A stretch of DNA of 64,000 nt, taken from the NCBI GenBank assembly GCA_963766175.1, contig CAVXZE010000004.1, forward strand, positions 62,001 to 126,000, in the 5' to 3' direction. Of this stretch, positions 1 to 7,499 are shown one piece after another (position 1 is the first letter of the stretch; each line of letters starts with the position of its first letter). A program made the translations under genes and the position numbers. The notes under the pieces are model-generated. The model worked only from the letters and a program-made list of their open reading frames with translations. It was not told the DNA's origin and made no database searches. This DNA comes from CAVXZE01 sp963766175. GTDB taxonomy: Bacteria > Myxococcota_A > UBA9160 > UBA6930.

Positions 1-588
1 GTGCCCACCTACGAATACGACGAGGCGCTCGAACCGAAAGTCATGAAGTGCACACTCTGTCATCCGCGTCTGCTCGAGGGCAAGCTGCCGGGGTGCGTCG
101 AAGCCTGTCCGCAGGAGTCGCTGCTGTTTGGCAGGCGGGAAGACCTGATCGCCATCGCGCGCGAGCGGATCCGCAGACGCCCCGATCGGTACGTCGATCA
201 CATCTACGGCGAACACGAGATGGGTGGGACCAACTGGCTCTACATCAGCGGCGCGCCCTTCGAGGAGCTCGGCTTCCGCACCGATCTGGGCACCACGCCG
301 GCGCCGAAGCTGACCTCAGGGGCATTGTCGGCGGTGCCGATCATCCTCGGGGTCTGGCCGGCGCTTCTGGGTGGTATCTACGTCATGACCCGGACCAAGG
401 AGAAGGCCTCCACCCGGGACAAGAACTCCGCAGTCAAAGAGGCGATCGAGACGACCCGGGCCGCGGCCGACGAGGCGAAGAAGAAGGCAGCCGAAAAGGC
501 CAAAGCGGACCAGGAGAAGGCGGTGGAGAGCGCGGTGAAGAAGGCACTGGAGAAAGCGGCGAAAGAGAGTGCCGAGGAGGGGGCGTGA
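1..588 (+). CDS. HmcB-like membrane-anchored ferredoxin subunit, 5' truncated
   Basis: The reading frame is open from the first base of the window, so the true start is probably upstream. HmcB-family proteins are normally well over 300 residues, against 195 here. Visible residues include an iron-sulfur motif C17-x2-C20-x11-C32-x3-C36, a membrane segment at about 108-129, and a charged Ala/Lys/Glu tail at 131-195 that looks like a coiled coil. In the family this subunit passes electrons between periplasmic cytochromes and the NrfD-type quinone-site protein. The stop codon overlaps the ATG of the next gene by one base (TGATG), so the two are translationally coupled. The family (HmcB or the related DsrO/TmcB group) is fairly sure; the exact complex is inferred. 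The lysine-rich tail is unusual. Confidence 0.75.
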   Translation: MPTYEYDEALEPKVMKCTLCHPRLLEGKLPGCVEACPQESLLFGRREDLIAIARERIRRRPDRYVDHIYGEHEMGGTNWLYISGAPFEELGFRTDLGTTPAPKLTSGALSAVPIILGVWPALLGGIYVMTRTKEKASTRDKNSAVKEAIETTRAAADEAKKKAAEKAKADQEKAVESAVKKALEKAAKESAEEGA

Positions 589-1760
589 TGTCCGAGCCTG
601 GGAATTCCGTCGAGCGGCCGCTCCTCTCTCCCTTCAACATCATCGCCGGAGCCATCATTCTGGTCGGCCTCTGGCTCTCGTATCTTCGCTTCACCGGCGG
701 ATTGGGCGCGGTCACCAACCTGGACCAGAATACCGCCTGGGGCTTCTGGATCGGCTTCGACCTGCTCTGCGGCGTCGCACTGGCTGCAGGCGGATATACC
801 ACCGCCGCCGCGGTGGAGGTCTTCGGCATGAAGAAGTTCCATGCCGCTCTCCGTCCGGCCCTCCTCACGGGATTCCTGGGCTACTCGATGGTCGTGGTCG
901 CGCTGCTCTACGACGTGGGCCGCCCCTGGCGCCTGCCCTACCCCTTCGTGCTCAGCCCCGGACCGACCTCGGTGCTCTTCGAGGTCGGCGCCTGCGTCAT
1001 GTTGTATCTGATCGTTCTCTTCCTCGAGTTCTCTCCGATGGCGCTGGAATGGCTCGGCGAGAAGAAGCTGCGACGCGTCCTCGTCAGGATGACCCTGCTG
1101 CTCACGATCTTCGGCATCACCTTGTCGACACTCCACCAGTCCTCTCTCGGCGCATTGTTCCTGATCGTCCCGTCCAAGCTCCACCCACTCTGGTACTCCT
1201 CCTACCTACCCGTTTTCTTCTTCGTTTCCAGCGTCGCGGCCGGTCTCTCGATGGTGATCTTCGAGGGAACGCTCGCCCACCGGGGCTTCGCAGACAAGAT
1301 GGACGAGGAGCACAAGCGCACTGCGGACGGCGTGGTGCTCGGCTTCGGGAAGGCAGCGGCATTCGTGCTGGCGGCGTACTTCGCCATCAAAACCTTCGGC
1401 GTGGCGTTGGATAACAATTGGGGGCTCCTCGCCACGAACTACGGACTCTGGTTTCTGCTCGAGATGATCGGGTTCGTTGCACTGCCGTGCTTTCTCTACG
1501 TGGTCGGGGTGCGTGACCTCAATCTGACGCTGATCCGATGGGCCGCCTTTCTGACGGTGCTGGGAATCGTCCTCAACCGCCTCAACATCTGCGTGATCGC
1601 CTTCAACTGGCAGCTCCCCCAGGCGGAGCGGTATTTCCCGCACTGGATGGAGATCGGCATTTCTATCTTCGTGGTAACAGTAGGAGTCACTGCCTACCGG
1701 TTCATCGTCACGCGGATGCCGGTGTTCTACGAGCACCCGGACTTCAGCGAGGGCCACTGA
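588..1760 (+). CDS. NrfD/HmcC-family integral membrane subunit
   Basis: This is a 390-residue, very hydrophobic protein with about ten predicted membrane helices, the length and pattern of HmcC/NrfD (polysulfide-reductase-type) proteins. These exchange electrons with menaquinone and pair with a ferredoxin subunit like the one just upstream. The ATG at 588 overlaps the upstream stop. An alternative frame-open stretch further upstream is only a shadow of the preceding gene. A buried Asp/Arg pair region (residues around VALLYDVGRPWR) fits the conserved quinone-site helix of the family. It is followed by a 45-residue HmcD-like protein, so the layout B-C-D matches the Hmc operon. HmcA, E and F are not present downstream. 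Confidence 0.82.
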   Translation: MSEPGNSVERPLLSPFNIIAGAIILVGLWLSYLRFTGGLGAVTNLDQNTAWGFWIGFDLLCGVALAAGGYTTAAAVEVFGMKKFHAALRPALLTGFLGYSMVVVALLYDVGRPWRLPYPFVLSPGPTSVLFEVGACVMLYLIVLFLEFSPMALEWLGEKKLRRVLVRMTLLLTIFGITLSTLHQSSLGALFLIVPSKLHPLWYSSYLPVFFFVSSVAAGLSMVIFEGTLAHRGFADKMDEEHKRTADGVVLGFGKAAAFVLAAYFAIKTFGVALDNNWGLLATNYGLWFLLEMIGFVALPCFLYVVGVRDLNLTLIRWAAFLTVLGIVLNRLNICVIAFNWQLPQAERYFPHWMEIGISIFVVTVGVTAYRFIVTRMPVFYEHPDFSEGH

Positions 1761-1775
1761 GTTGGAGAAGACACC

Positions 1776-1913
1776 ATGAGTGAGGGCTTCTACTCACTTC
1801 AGGAATTCATGTCACACACCAAGGGGATGCTCTACCTGCTCGGGGTCGGGTACCTGGTGATCTTCATCGGCTTCTGGAAGTTCCTGCACGACCGCGAGAA
1901 CGAGGACGACTAG
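1776..1913 (+). CDS. HmcD-like small single-span membrane protein
   Basis: This 45-residue ORF has a GGAGAAG-type ribosome site nine bases before the ATG. It has a short polar N-terminus, one hydrophobic helix (about residues 17-35) and an acidic end (RENEDD). It sits 15 bases after the HmcC-like gene. Tiny single-span subunits of this shape are found at this place in hmc-type operons, where they are thought to stabilise the membrane complex. The assignment rests on position and shape, not on a diagnostic motif. Confidence 0.65.
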   Translation: MSEGFYSLQEFMSHTKGMLYLLGVGYLVIFIGFWKFLHDRENEDD

Positions 1914-1936
1914 AACCCGGATATGGACAAGGCACC

Positions 1937-2329
1937 ATGGACCTGATCAGCATCAGCAGAAAAGAGGGCAAGGCTTTCGAGCTCCGAGTACGCGGACACG
2001 CACTCACGATCGACATGTCCAAGGAAGAAGGCGGTGCCGACGAGGGCATGAACCCGGTGGAGCTCCTGGCCGGATCGCTGGGCGCCTGCATTGCCATCAT
2101 GGTCCAGACGTATTGCGATAGCCACGGGTATACGGACGGCGAGGTGGGTGCGAGTTTGACCCTCGAGATCGCGGACGACCCCAAGCGCGTAGGAACCGTC
2201 GTGATCGACCTCGAGCTCCCCAACGACTTTCCCGAGGACAAGAAGTCGGTCGTCAAGCGCATCGCCGCGCTGTGCCCGGTGCACGAGACGCTGAAGCAGA
2301 TGCCGACGGTGGACCTGGATATCGTCTGA
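1937..2329 (+). CDS. OsmC-family redox protein
   Basis: This 130-residue protein has the OsmC/Ohr fold signature: two cysteines, one in the central helix motif SLGACIAIM and one in the C-terminal ALCPVHETL motif. In characterised relatives these reduce organic peroxides or handle sulfur species. Glu in the N-terminal region and the NPVELLAGSLGAC helix match the stand-alone OsmC group found in anaerobes, often next to sulfur-metabolism genes. It lies 23 bases after the HmcD-like gene and 55 bases before adk, so it is probably in the same transcript. Substrate is not predictable from sequence. Confidence 0.8.
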   Translation: MDLISISRKEGKAFELRVRGHALTIDMSKEEGGADEGMNPVELLAGSLGACIAIMVQTYCDSHGYTDGEVGASLTLEIADDPKRVGTVVIDLELPNDFPEDKKSVVKRIAALCPVHETLKQMPTVDLDIV

Positions 2330-2384
2330 AACCGGTTCCGCGGGCCTCCCCGTTCGAGACGTCTTGCAAGGAAGGACAGCAACC

Positions 2385-3038
2385 ATGCGCATCATTCTTC
2401 TGGGCGGTCCCGGTGCCGGGAAGGGCACACAGGCCGGCTACATCACCGAGAAGTACGGAATCCCGCAGATCTCGACCGGCGACATGCTTCGAGCCGCAGT
2501 GAAAGCGGGGACGCCGCTGGGGCTGGAGGCCAAGAAGGTGATGGATTCCGGTGGCCTGGTCTCCGACGACATCATCCTGGGCCTGGTAAAGGAGCGCGTC
2601 GCGCAGCCCGACTGCGAGAAGGGATTCCTCTTCGACGGGTTCCCCCGCACCGTGGTCCAGGCAGAGGCGCTCAAGGCCGAGAAGGTCCCTGTCGACGCGG
2701 TTGTGGAAATCGATGTCGAAGACGACGAGATCATTCGCCGCATGAGCGGCCGCCGCGTGCATCTCGCATCGGGCCGCACCTACCACGTCCACTTCAACCC
2801 GCCCAAGGTCGAAGGCAAGGACGACGTCACCGGGGAGGCCTTGATCCAGCGCGATGACGACCAGGAGGCGACCGTCCGCAAGCGTCTGGAGGTCTACCAC
2901 GACCAGACCGAGCCGCTGATCGACTACTACACCGTCTGGGCCGCATCCGGCGACGCCGCCGCCCCCAAGTACGTGAAGGTCGCGGGCGTCGGCAAGGTCG
3001 AGGAGATCCGGGATCGGATCTTCGCCGGACTGTCCTAG
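2385..3038 (+). CDS. adk: adenylate kinase
   Basis: The 217-residue product has the P-loop GGPGAGKGTQ at the N-terminus, the AMP-binding region (STGDMLR), the DGFPRT motif and the long LID domain (residues about 125-160, no zinc cysteines). It interconverts ATP+AMP and 2 ADP in the cytoplasm. The ATG at 2385 was chosen because AAGGAAGGA lies eight bases upstream; a TTG 21 bases earlier is in frame but has no ribosome site. In sulfate reducers adk often sits near sat/apr/qmo because AMP is produced by APS reduction, which fits the qmoAB genes 0.9 kb downstream. Sulfate activation genes themselves are outside the window, so that link is an inference. Confidence 0.95.
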   Translation: MRIILLGGPGAGKGTQAGYITEKYGIPQISTGDMLRAAVKAGTPLGLEAKKVMDSGGLVSDDIILGLVKERVAQPDCEKGFLFDGFPRTVVQAEALKAEKVPVDAVVEIDVEDDEIIRRMSGRRVHLASGRTYHVHFNPPKVEGKDDVTGEALIQRDDDQEATVRKRLEVYHDQTEPLIDYYTVWAASGDAAAPKYVKVAGVGKVEEIRDRIFAGLS

Positions 3039-3059
3039 GGGGGCAGGCCAGACGGCCCG

Positions 3060-3758
3060 ATGCGAAGCGGCGACGACACCCGTCAGAGCTGGGCCGAGCG
3101 GCTTTCCGAGCTGAAGCGCCCCGTCGAGTTGCTCGTCTTCGTCGGCGCCACCTGCCCCCACTGCCCGGGCGCGGTCCGTTCCGCCAATCGCCTCGCACTC
3201 GCCTCGCCGCTGATCACGGTATCGATCGTCGACGTCCAGCTGCACTCGAGTCTCGCCGAGCGATTCAACGTCCGCTCGGTGCCGATCACCATCCTGGACG
3301 GAGAGCTCGCAGTGACCGGCGTGGTTCACCCGGCCGATCTCGTGGACAAGATCCTCTGCCGCGGTGATGAAGGCCACGGAAGGAATCTGCTGCTGTCACT
3401 GGTGGAGCAGGGACGCTTCGACGAAGTCGCTGGCCGGATCCGAACCGGCCCCGGCGCGGCGCACTTCGTGGCCCTCTGGAAGGGCAGCACCACCTCGCTG
3501 CGACTCGGCCTGATGATGGCGGTCGAGGAAGCTCTGGAAGCCAACCGCGCGGCCCTGAATGGCCTCGTCGCCGGCCTGCTACCGGTCCTGACCAGCGAGG
3601 ATGCGGCGCTGCGGGGCGATACCGCCGACCTGCTCGGTAGGATCGGCCATCGAGCCGCCACCGACGCGCTCCAGGCATTGCTCGACGACCCCAACCCGGA
3701 CGTGGCAGAGATTGCCTCCGAGGCCCTGGAAGAGATCAATGACCGGGACGCAGACTGA
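3060..3758 (+). CDS. thioredoxin-fold protein with C-terminal HEAT-like repeats
   Basis: The 232-residue protein begins with a thioredoxin-like domain (about residues 20-100) containing a CPHC redox motif followed by another Pro (TCPHCPGA) and the cis-Pro loop RSVPITI. The C-terminal half (about 120-230) is helical with HEAT/armadillo-like units (SEDAALRGDTADLLGRIG, DDPNPDVAEIASEALEEI). The domain order resembles the glutaredoxin/PDO-like proteins of anaerobes. A role as a disulfide reductase for a partner bound by the repeats is inferred. It follows adk by 21 bases and precedes the qmoA leader. Confidence 0.7.
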   Translation: MRSGDDTRQSWAERLSELKRPVELLVFVGATCPHCPGAVRSANRLALASPLITVSIVDVQLHSSLAERFNVRSVPITILDGELAVTGVVHPADLVDKILCRGDEGHGRNLLLSLVEQGRFDEVAGRIRTGPGAAHFVALWKGSTTSLRLGLMMAVEEALEANRAALNGLVAGLLPVLTSEDAALRGDTADLLGRIGHRAATDALQALLDDPNPDVAEIASEALEEINDRDAD

Positions 3759-3793
3759 CTCCTCGTCGCAAGCGTAAGAGAGTCCAGCCCCGA

Positions 3794-3820
3794 TTGACGG
3801 TATCCGACTACGGTTGTTAT
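3794..3820 (+). promoter_or_regulatory. candidate promoter for qmoAB
   Basis: A TTGACG -35-like hexamer (3794-3799) is followed 15 bases later by TGTTAT (3815-3820), a 4/6 match to the -10 box. Transcription would start near 3828 and run through the hairpin at 3841-3875 into qmoA. The 15-base spacer is at the short end of the usual range, so this is tentative. Confidence 0.35.
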
Positions 3821-3840
3821 CGTCCGCCAACGCGGAGAGC

Positions 3841-3875
3841 GACGGGGAGACGCGCGTCTAGCGACCGTCCTTTTT
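3841..3875 (+). terminator. intrinsic terminator or attenuator in the qmoA leader
   Basis: GACGG (3841-3845) pairs with CCGTC (3865-3869). Inside lies the palindrome AGACGCGCGTCT (3848-3859). Five T residues follow at 3871-3875. The shape is that of a Rho-independent terminator. It ends only 18 bases before the qmoA start, so it either ends the upstream hmc-adk transcript or attenuates qmoAB. Confidence 0.5.
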
Positions 3876-3892
3876 GAACAAGGAGTAAGCAC

Positions 3893-5188
3893 GTGGCTGA
3901 GTTCGAACCGACTGCGGCTCAAGACGATGCAGGCGATCAGATACAGGCCGAGATGCTGGTTGTCGGCGGTGGCATAGCGGGAATGACCGCTGCAATCGAG
4001 ACCGCCGAACTCGGCAAGAAGGTGATCCTGGTGGAACGAAACTCATCCCTGGGGGGCCGGGTGGTCGCTTCGAATCAGTACTTCCCGAAGCTCTGTCCGC
4101 CCACTTGCGGGATGGAGATCAACCTCAAGCGCATGAGGTCCAACCCCAACGTCCGCATCTTGACGCTGGCCGAGGTGGAGAGCGTTTCCGGCGCTCCCGG
4201 CGACTATGAAATCCGGATCAAGCTGAATCCGCGTTTCGTCAACGAGAAGTGCACCGCCTGTGGCGAGTGCGAGAAGGTTTGCGAGATCGAGCGCGACAAC
4301 GATTTCAACTATGGAATCGACAAGACCAAGGCCATCTACCTGCCGCATCTCATGGCCTACCCGCGCCGGTACGTCGTCGACCCGCAGCATGCCGGCGACG
4401 ATCGGATGAAGAAGTGCGTCGAGGCGTGCGACTACGACGCGATCGAGCTCGACATGCAACCGAGGACGGTCACCGCCAAGGTCGGCGCCATCGTCTGGGC
4501 GACCGGCTGGAAGCCCTACGATGCGACCAAGTTGGACCACCTGGGCTTCGGCGAGCTCCCCAACGTCATCACCAATGTAATGATGGAGAGGTACGCCTCC
4601 GAGAACGGGCCGACCGAGGGCAAGATCGTGCGCCCCTCCGATGGCGGAGAAATCGCCAAGATCGGGTTCGTGCAATGCGCCGGCTCTCGCGACGAGAACC
4701 ACCTCCCCTACTGCTCTTCGATCTGCTGCCTGGCTTCGATGAAGCAGGCGACCTATGTGCGCGAGCGGTACCCGGATGCAGAAGTACACATGTTCTACAT
4801 CGACGTACGTGCGCCCGGCCGGATGGAGGACTTCTACACCAAGGTTCAAAACGACGAGAAGTTCTTCTTCCACCGCGGCAAGGTGGCCAAGATCACGGAG
4901 GGCTCCAACAACAGCGTGGTTCTCGAGGCGGAGAACACCCTCACCGGAGAGATCACCAGGATGGAGGTCGATCTGGCAGTTCTCGCCACCGGCATGGTTC
5001 CGAACACGGCCCAGGAACCGCCGCCGCTGGATACCGCTCTTGATGAGTTCGGCTTCATCGCGCCCGATGGGGCAAGCGGAGTCATCGGCGCGGGAGTGGC
5101 GATGCGGCCCGTCGACGTCTTGACCTCCGTTCAGGATGCTACCGGCGCGGCATTGAGAGCTCTCATTACTGCAGGTGCCAGGAGATAG
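3893..5188 (+). CDS. qmoA: QmoA, HdrA-like FAD subunit of the quinone-interacting oxidoreductase
   Basis: The 431-residue protein has an FAD-binding GGGIAGMTAA motif at 25-34, an HdrA-type loop LCPPTCGMEINLKRM (68-81), and one complete [4Fe-4S] motif C120-x2-C123-x2-C126-x3-C130. Only the last two cysteines (C175, C179) of a second motif are present. The later NAD/FAD domain carries FVQCAGSRDENHLPYCSS. In sulfate reducers Qmo moves electrons between menaquinol and APS reductase. The GTG start at 3893 has AAGGAG eight bases upstream. Its stop lies four bases before the start of qmoB, whose ribosome site overlaps the end of this gene. Family assignment is strong; coupling to APS reductase cannot be checked here because apr genes are not in the window. 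Confidence 0.88.
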   Translation: MAEFEPTAAQDDAGDQIQAEMLVVGGGIAGMTAAIETAELGKKVILVERNSSLGGRVVASNQYFPKLCPPTCGMEINLKRMRSNPNVRILTLAEVESVSGAPGDYEIRIKLNPRFVNEKCTACGECEKVCEIERDNDFNYGIDKTKAIYLPHLMAYPRRYVVDPQHAGDDRMKKCVEACDYDAIELDMQPRTVTAKVGAIVWATGWKPYDATKLDHLGFGELPNVITNVMMERYASENGPTEGKIVRPSDGGEIAKIGFVQCAGSRDENHLPYCSSICCLASMKQATYVRERYPDAEVHMFYIDVRAPGRMEDFYTKVQNDEKFFFHRGKVAKITEGSNNSVVLEAENTLTGEITRMEVDLAVLATGMVPNTAQEPPPLDTALDEFGFIAPDGASGVIGAGVAMRPVDVLTSVQDATGAALRALITAGARR

Positions 5189-5192
5189 AACC

Positions 5193-7445
5193 ATGGATAC
5201 CAAGATCGGCGTCTATATCTGCAAAGGCTGCGACATCGCGAAATCGATCGATCTCGAAAAGTTGTCCGAAGTCGCCACGGGAGAAACCGCGGCTTCTTTC
5301 TGCAAGACACAAGACATCCTCTGCAGTCGCGAAGGTGTCGAGCTGATCAAGACGGACATCGGTGGCGAGGGGCTGAACCGCGTCGTGGTGGCGGCGTGTT
5401 CGCAGCGGATGTTCCCCGAGTTGTTCGACTTCGGAGGAGACGTGCTGACCGACCGCGTGAACCTGCGCGAGCACGTAGCCTGGTCCCATGCGCCGAACGA
5501 CGAAGACACCCAGATGCTCGCCGAAGATTACGTCCGCATGGGCGTATGCCGGGTCGCGACCGTCGAGCCGCCGGAAGCCCTGCTCGAGGAGACCAACAAG
5601 GATCTGATGGTGATCGGCGGCGGCATCACCGGCATGACGGCCGCGAAGTCCGCTGCCGCGGCGGGCTACAAGGTCGCGCTGATCGAGAAGGAGGACCGAC
5701 TCGGCGGCTGGGCCACCCGTTTCTCCAAGGTGTTCCCGAAGCACCCGCCCTACAAGGACCTAGAAGATTCTGGCGTGGCGAAGCTGGCCGAAGAGGTCGA
5801 GGCAGATCCGAACATCACGATTCACAAGTCGACCACCGTCAAGAAGACCTCGGGAGCACCCGGCGAGTTCGCCGTGGAGCTTCAGAACGGCGGGAACACC
5901 TCGGAGATCACGGTCGGCTCGATCATTCTCGCCTCCGGCTGGAGGCCGTATGACGCCGAGAAGTTGACCCATCTGGGATACGGGTCGTCACCCGACGTGA
6001 TCACCAACATCCAGATGGAAGAGATGGTGGCGAATGGCGGCATCAAGCGTCCCTCGGACGGCAAAGCGCCCTCGAGCGTCGCCTTCATTCAATGCGCCGG
6101 GTCCCGCGACCAGGACCACCTGCCGTACTGCTCCTCGGTTTGCTGCCGCGTTTCGCTGAAGCAGGCGAAGTACGTCCGCGAGCAGCACCCGGGCGCCAAG
6201 GTCTACGTGATCTACAAGGACATCAGGTCTCCCGCCCAGTTCGAGCGCTTCTACGCCAACGTTCAGGAGGACGAAGGCATCCTCTTCACCAAAGGCGAGA
6301 TCGGCGCGGTGACCAAGGAATCCGACGGCCAGATCGCCATCGAGGTCCAGGAGACACTGCTGGGCGAGGACATCAGGCTCAAGGCCGATCTGGTGGTTCT
6401 GGCCACCGGAATGGTGCCGACCACCAAGGTCGACGAGCTGTCGGAAGGCGAAAAAGCCGAGGCTGCGGAAGGCGCGGAAGCGGAAGCAGGCGACGGCAAG
6501 GGTGGCGGCGAGAAGAAGGCAGCGGAAAGCTCCGAGGTTGGAGCGAAGATCCTGAACCTCTCCTATCGCCAGGGCACCGATCTACCGACACTCAAGTACG
6601 GCTTCCCCGATTCGCACTTCATCTGCTTCCCGTACGAGACGCGGCGCACCGGCATCTACGCCGCGGGGGGCGTCAGGGCGCCGATGGACTTCGCGACCTG
6701 CGCCAATGATGGCACCGGCGCCGCTCTCAAGGCAATCCAGGCGGTGGAGGCGGTCGCCCATGGCGTCGCTGTGCACCCGCGCGCCGGCGATCTCAGCTAT
6801 CCGGACTTCATGATGCAGAAATGCACGCAGTGCAAACGCTGCACGGAGGAATGCCCCTTTGGCGCCCTCGACGAGGACGACAAGGGCACGCCGTTGCCGA
6901 ATCCGCGGCGCTGTCGCCGTTGCGGCGTATGCTTCGGCGCCTGCCCCGAGCGGATCATCTCCTTCAAGAACTACAGCGTCCGCATGGTTTCGCAGATGAT
7001 CAAGTCGATTCACGTCCCCGATGAATTCGAGGAGAAGCCGCGGATTCTCGCCTTCATCTGCGAGAACGACGCCCTGCCGTCGATCGACATGGCCGGCATG
7101 ATGCGGCTCCAGTACAACTCGATGATCCGCATCATCCCGCTGCGTTGCCTGGGCTCGATGAACGCGGTCTGGGTCGGCGACGCCCTGGCTTCCGGGTTCG
7201 ACGGCGTCCTCCTGATCGGCTGCAAGAAGGGTGACGACTACCAGTGCCACTTCGTACGGGGCAGTGAGCTGGCCGAGTACCGGATGGGCAACGTGCGCGA
7301 GAAGCTGAAGCAGCTCGTCCTCGAGGAGGAGCGCGTCGAGCTCCACGAGCTGGGCATCGCGGACTACCGCAGGATCCCGCAGATCATGGACGACTTCCTC
7401 GAGGCGGTGGAGACTGCGGGCCCCAACCCCTACAAGGGCATGTAG
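5193..7445 (+). CDS. qmoB: QmoB, HdrA-MvhD-like flavin/iron-sulfur subunit
   Basis: The 750-residue protein starts at ATG 5193 (AGGAGA overlaps the qmoA stop); an in-frame upstream start lacks a ribosome site. The domains in order are as follows. First comes an N-terminal HdrA-type cysteine region (C10, C13, C37, C44, C69). Next is an FAD domain with GGGITGMTAA near 142-151, then an Ala/Glu/Gly/Lys-rich linker near 415-450. Two [4Fe-4S] motifs (CTQCKRCTEEC and CRRCGVCFGAC) lie at about 544-590. An MvhD-like domain forms the last 140 residues. This is the QmoB architecture. QmoC, the heme b/HdrC membrane subunit that normally follows, is absent: the next gene is on the other strand. The HmcC-like membrane protein upstream may be the substitute quinone site (inference). 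Confidence 0.88.
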   Translation: MDTKIGVYICKGCDIAKSIDLEKLSEVATGETAASFCKTQDILCSREGVELIKTDIGGEGLNRVVVAACSQRMFPELFDFGGDVLTDRVNLREHVAWSHAPNDEDTQMLAEDYVRMGVCRVATVEPPEALLEETNKDLMVIGGGITGMTAAKSAAAAGYKVALIEKEDRLGGWATRFSKVFPKHPPYKDLEDSGVAKLAEEVEADPNITIHKSTTVKKTSGAPGEFAVELQNGGNTSEITVGSIILASGWRPYDAEKLTHLGYGSSPDVITNIQMEEMVANGGIKRPSDGKAPSSVAFIQCAGSRDQDHLPYCSSVCCRVSLKQAKYVREQHPGAKVYVIYKDIRSPAQFERFYANVQEDEGILFTKGEIGAVTKESDGQIAIEVQETLLGEDIRLKADLVVLATGMVPTTKVDELSEGEKAEAAEGAEAEAGDGKGGGEKKAAESSEVGAKILNLSYRQGTDLPTLKYGFPDSHFICFPYETRRTGIYAAGGVRAPMDFATCANDGTGAALKAIQAVEAVAHGVAVHPRAGDLSYPDFMMQKCTQCKRCTEECPFGALDEDDKGTPLPNPRRCRRCGVCFGACPERIISFKNYSVRMVSQMIKSIHVPDEFEEKPRILAFICENDALPSIDMAGMMRLQYNSMIRIIPLRCLGSMNAVWVGDALASGFDGVLLIGCKKGDDYQCHFVRGSELAEYRMGNVREKLKQLVLEEERVELHELGIADYRRIPQIMDDFLEAVETAGPNPYKGM

Positions 7446-7484
7446 GCTCGAAAGAGCACCTAGACGATTCGGGCTTTGCGCGAC

Positions 7485-7499
7485 ACGCCGTTTCGGCGT
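7485..7499. terminator. hairpin between convergent genes
   Basis: ACGCCG (7485-7490) and CGGCGT (7494-7499) form a perfect six-base stem with a TTT loop. It lies between the convergent ends of qmoB and the acyl-CoA dehydrogenase. A second small hairpin, GCTC-GAAA-GAGC, is at 7446-7457 directly after the qmoB stop. Neither has a strong T tract, so termination is plausible rather than certain. Confidence 0.4.

Noticed and set aside
378..1184. Long minus-strand open frame opposite the HmcC-like gene
   Set aside because: It has no family-like motifs and lies antisense to a clear membrane protein; it results from the GC-rich codon pattern.
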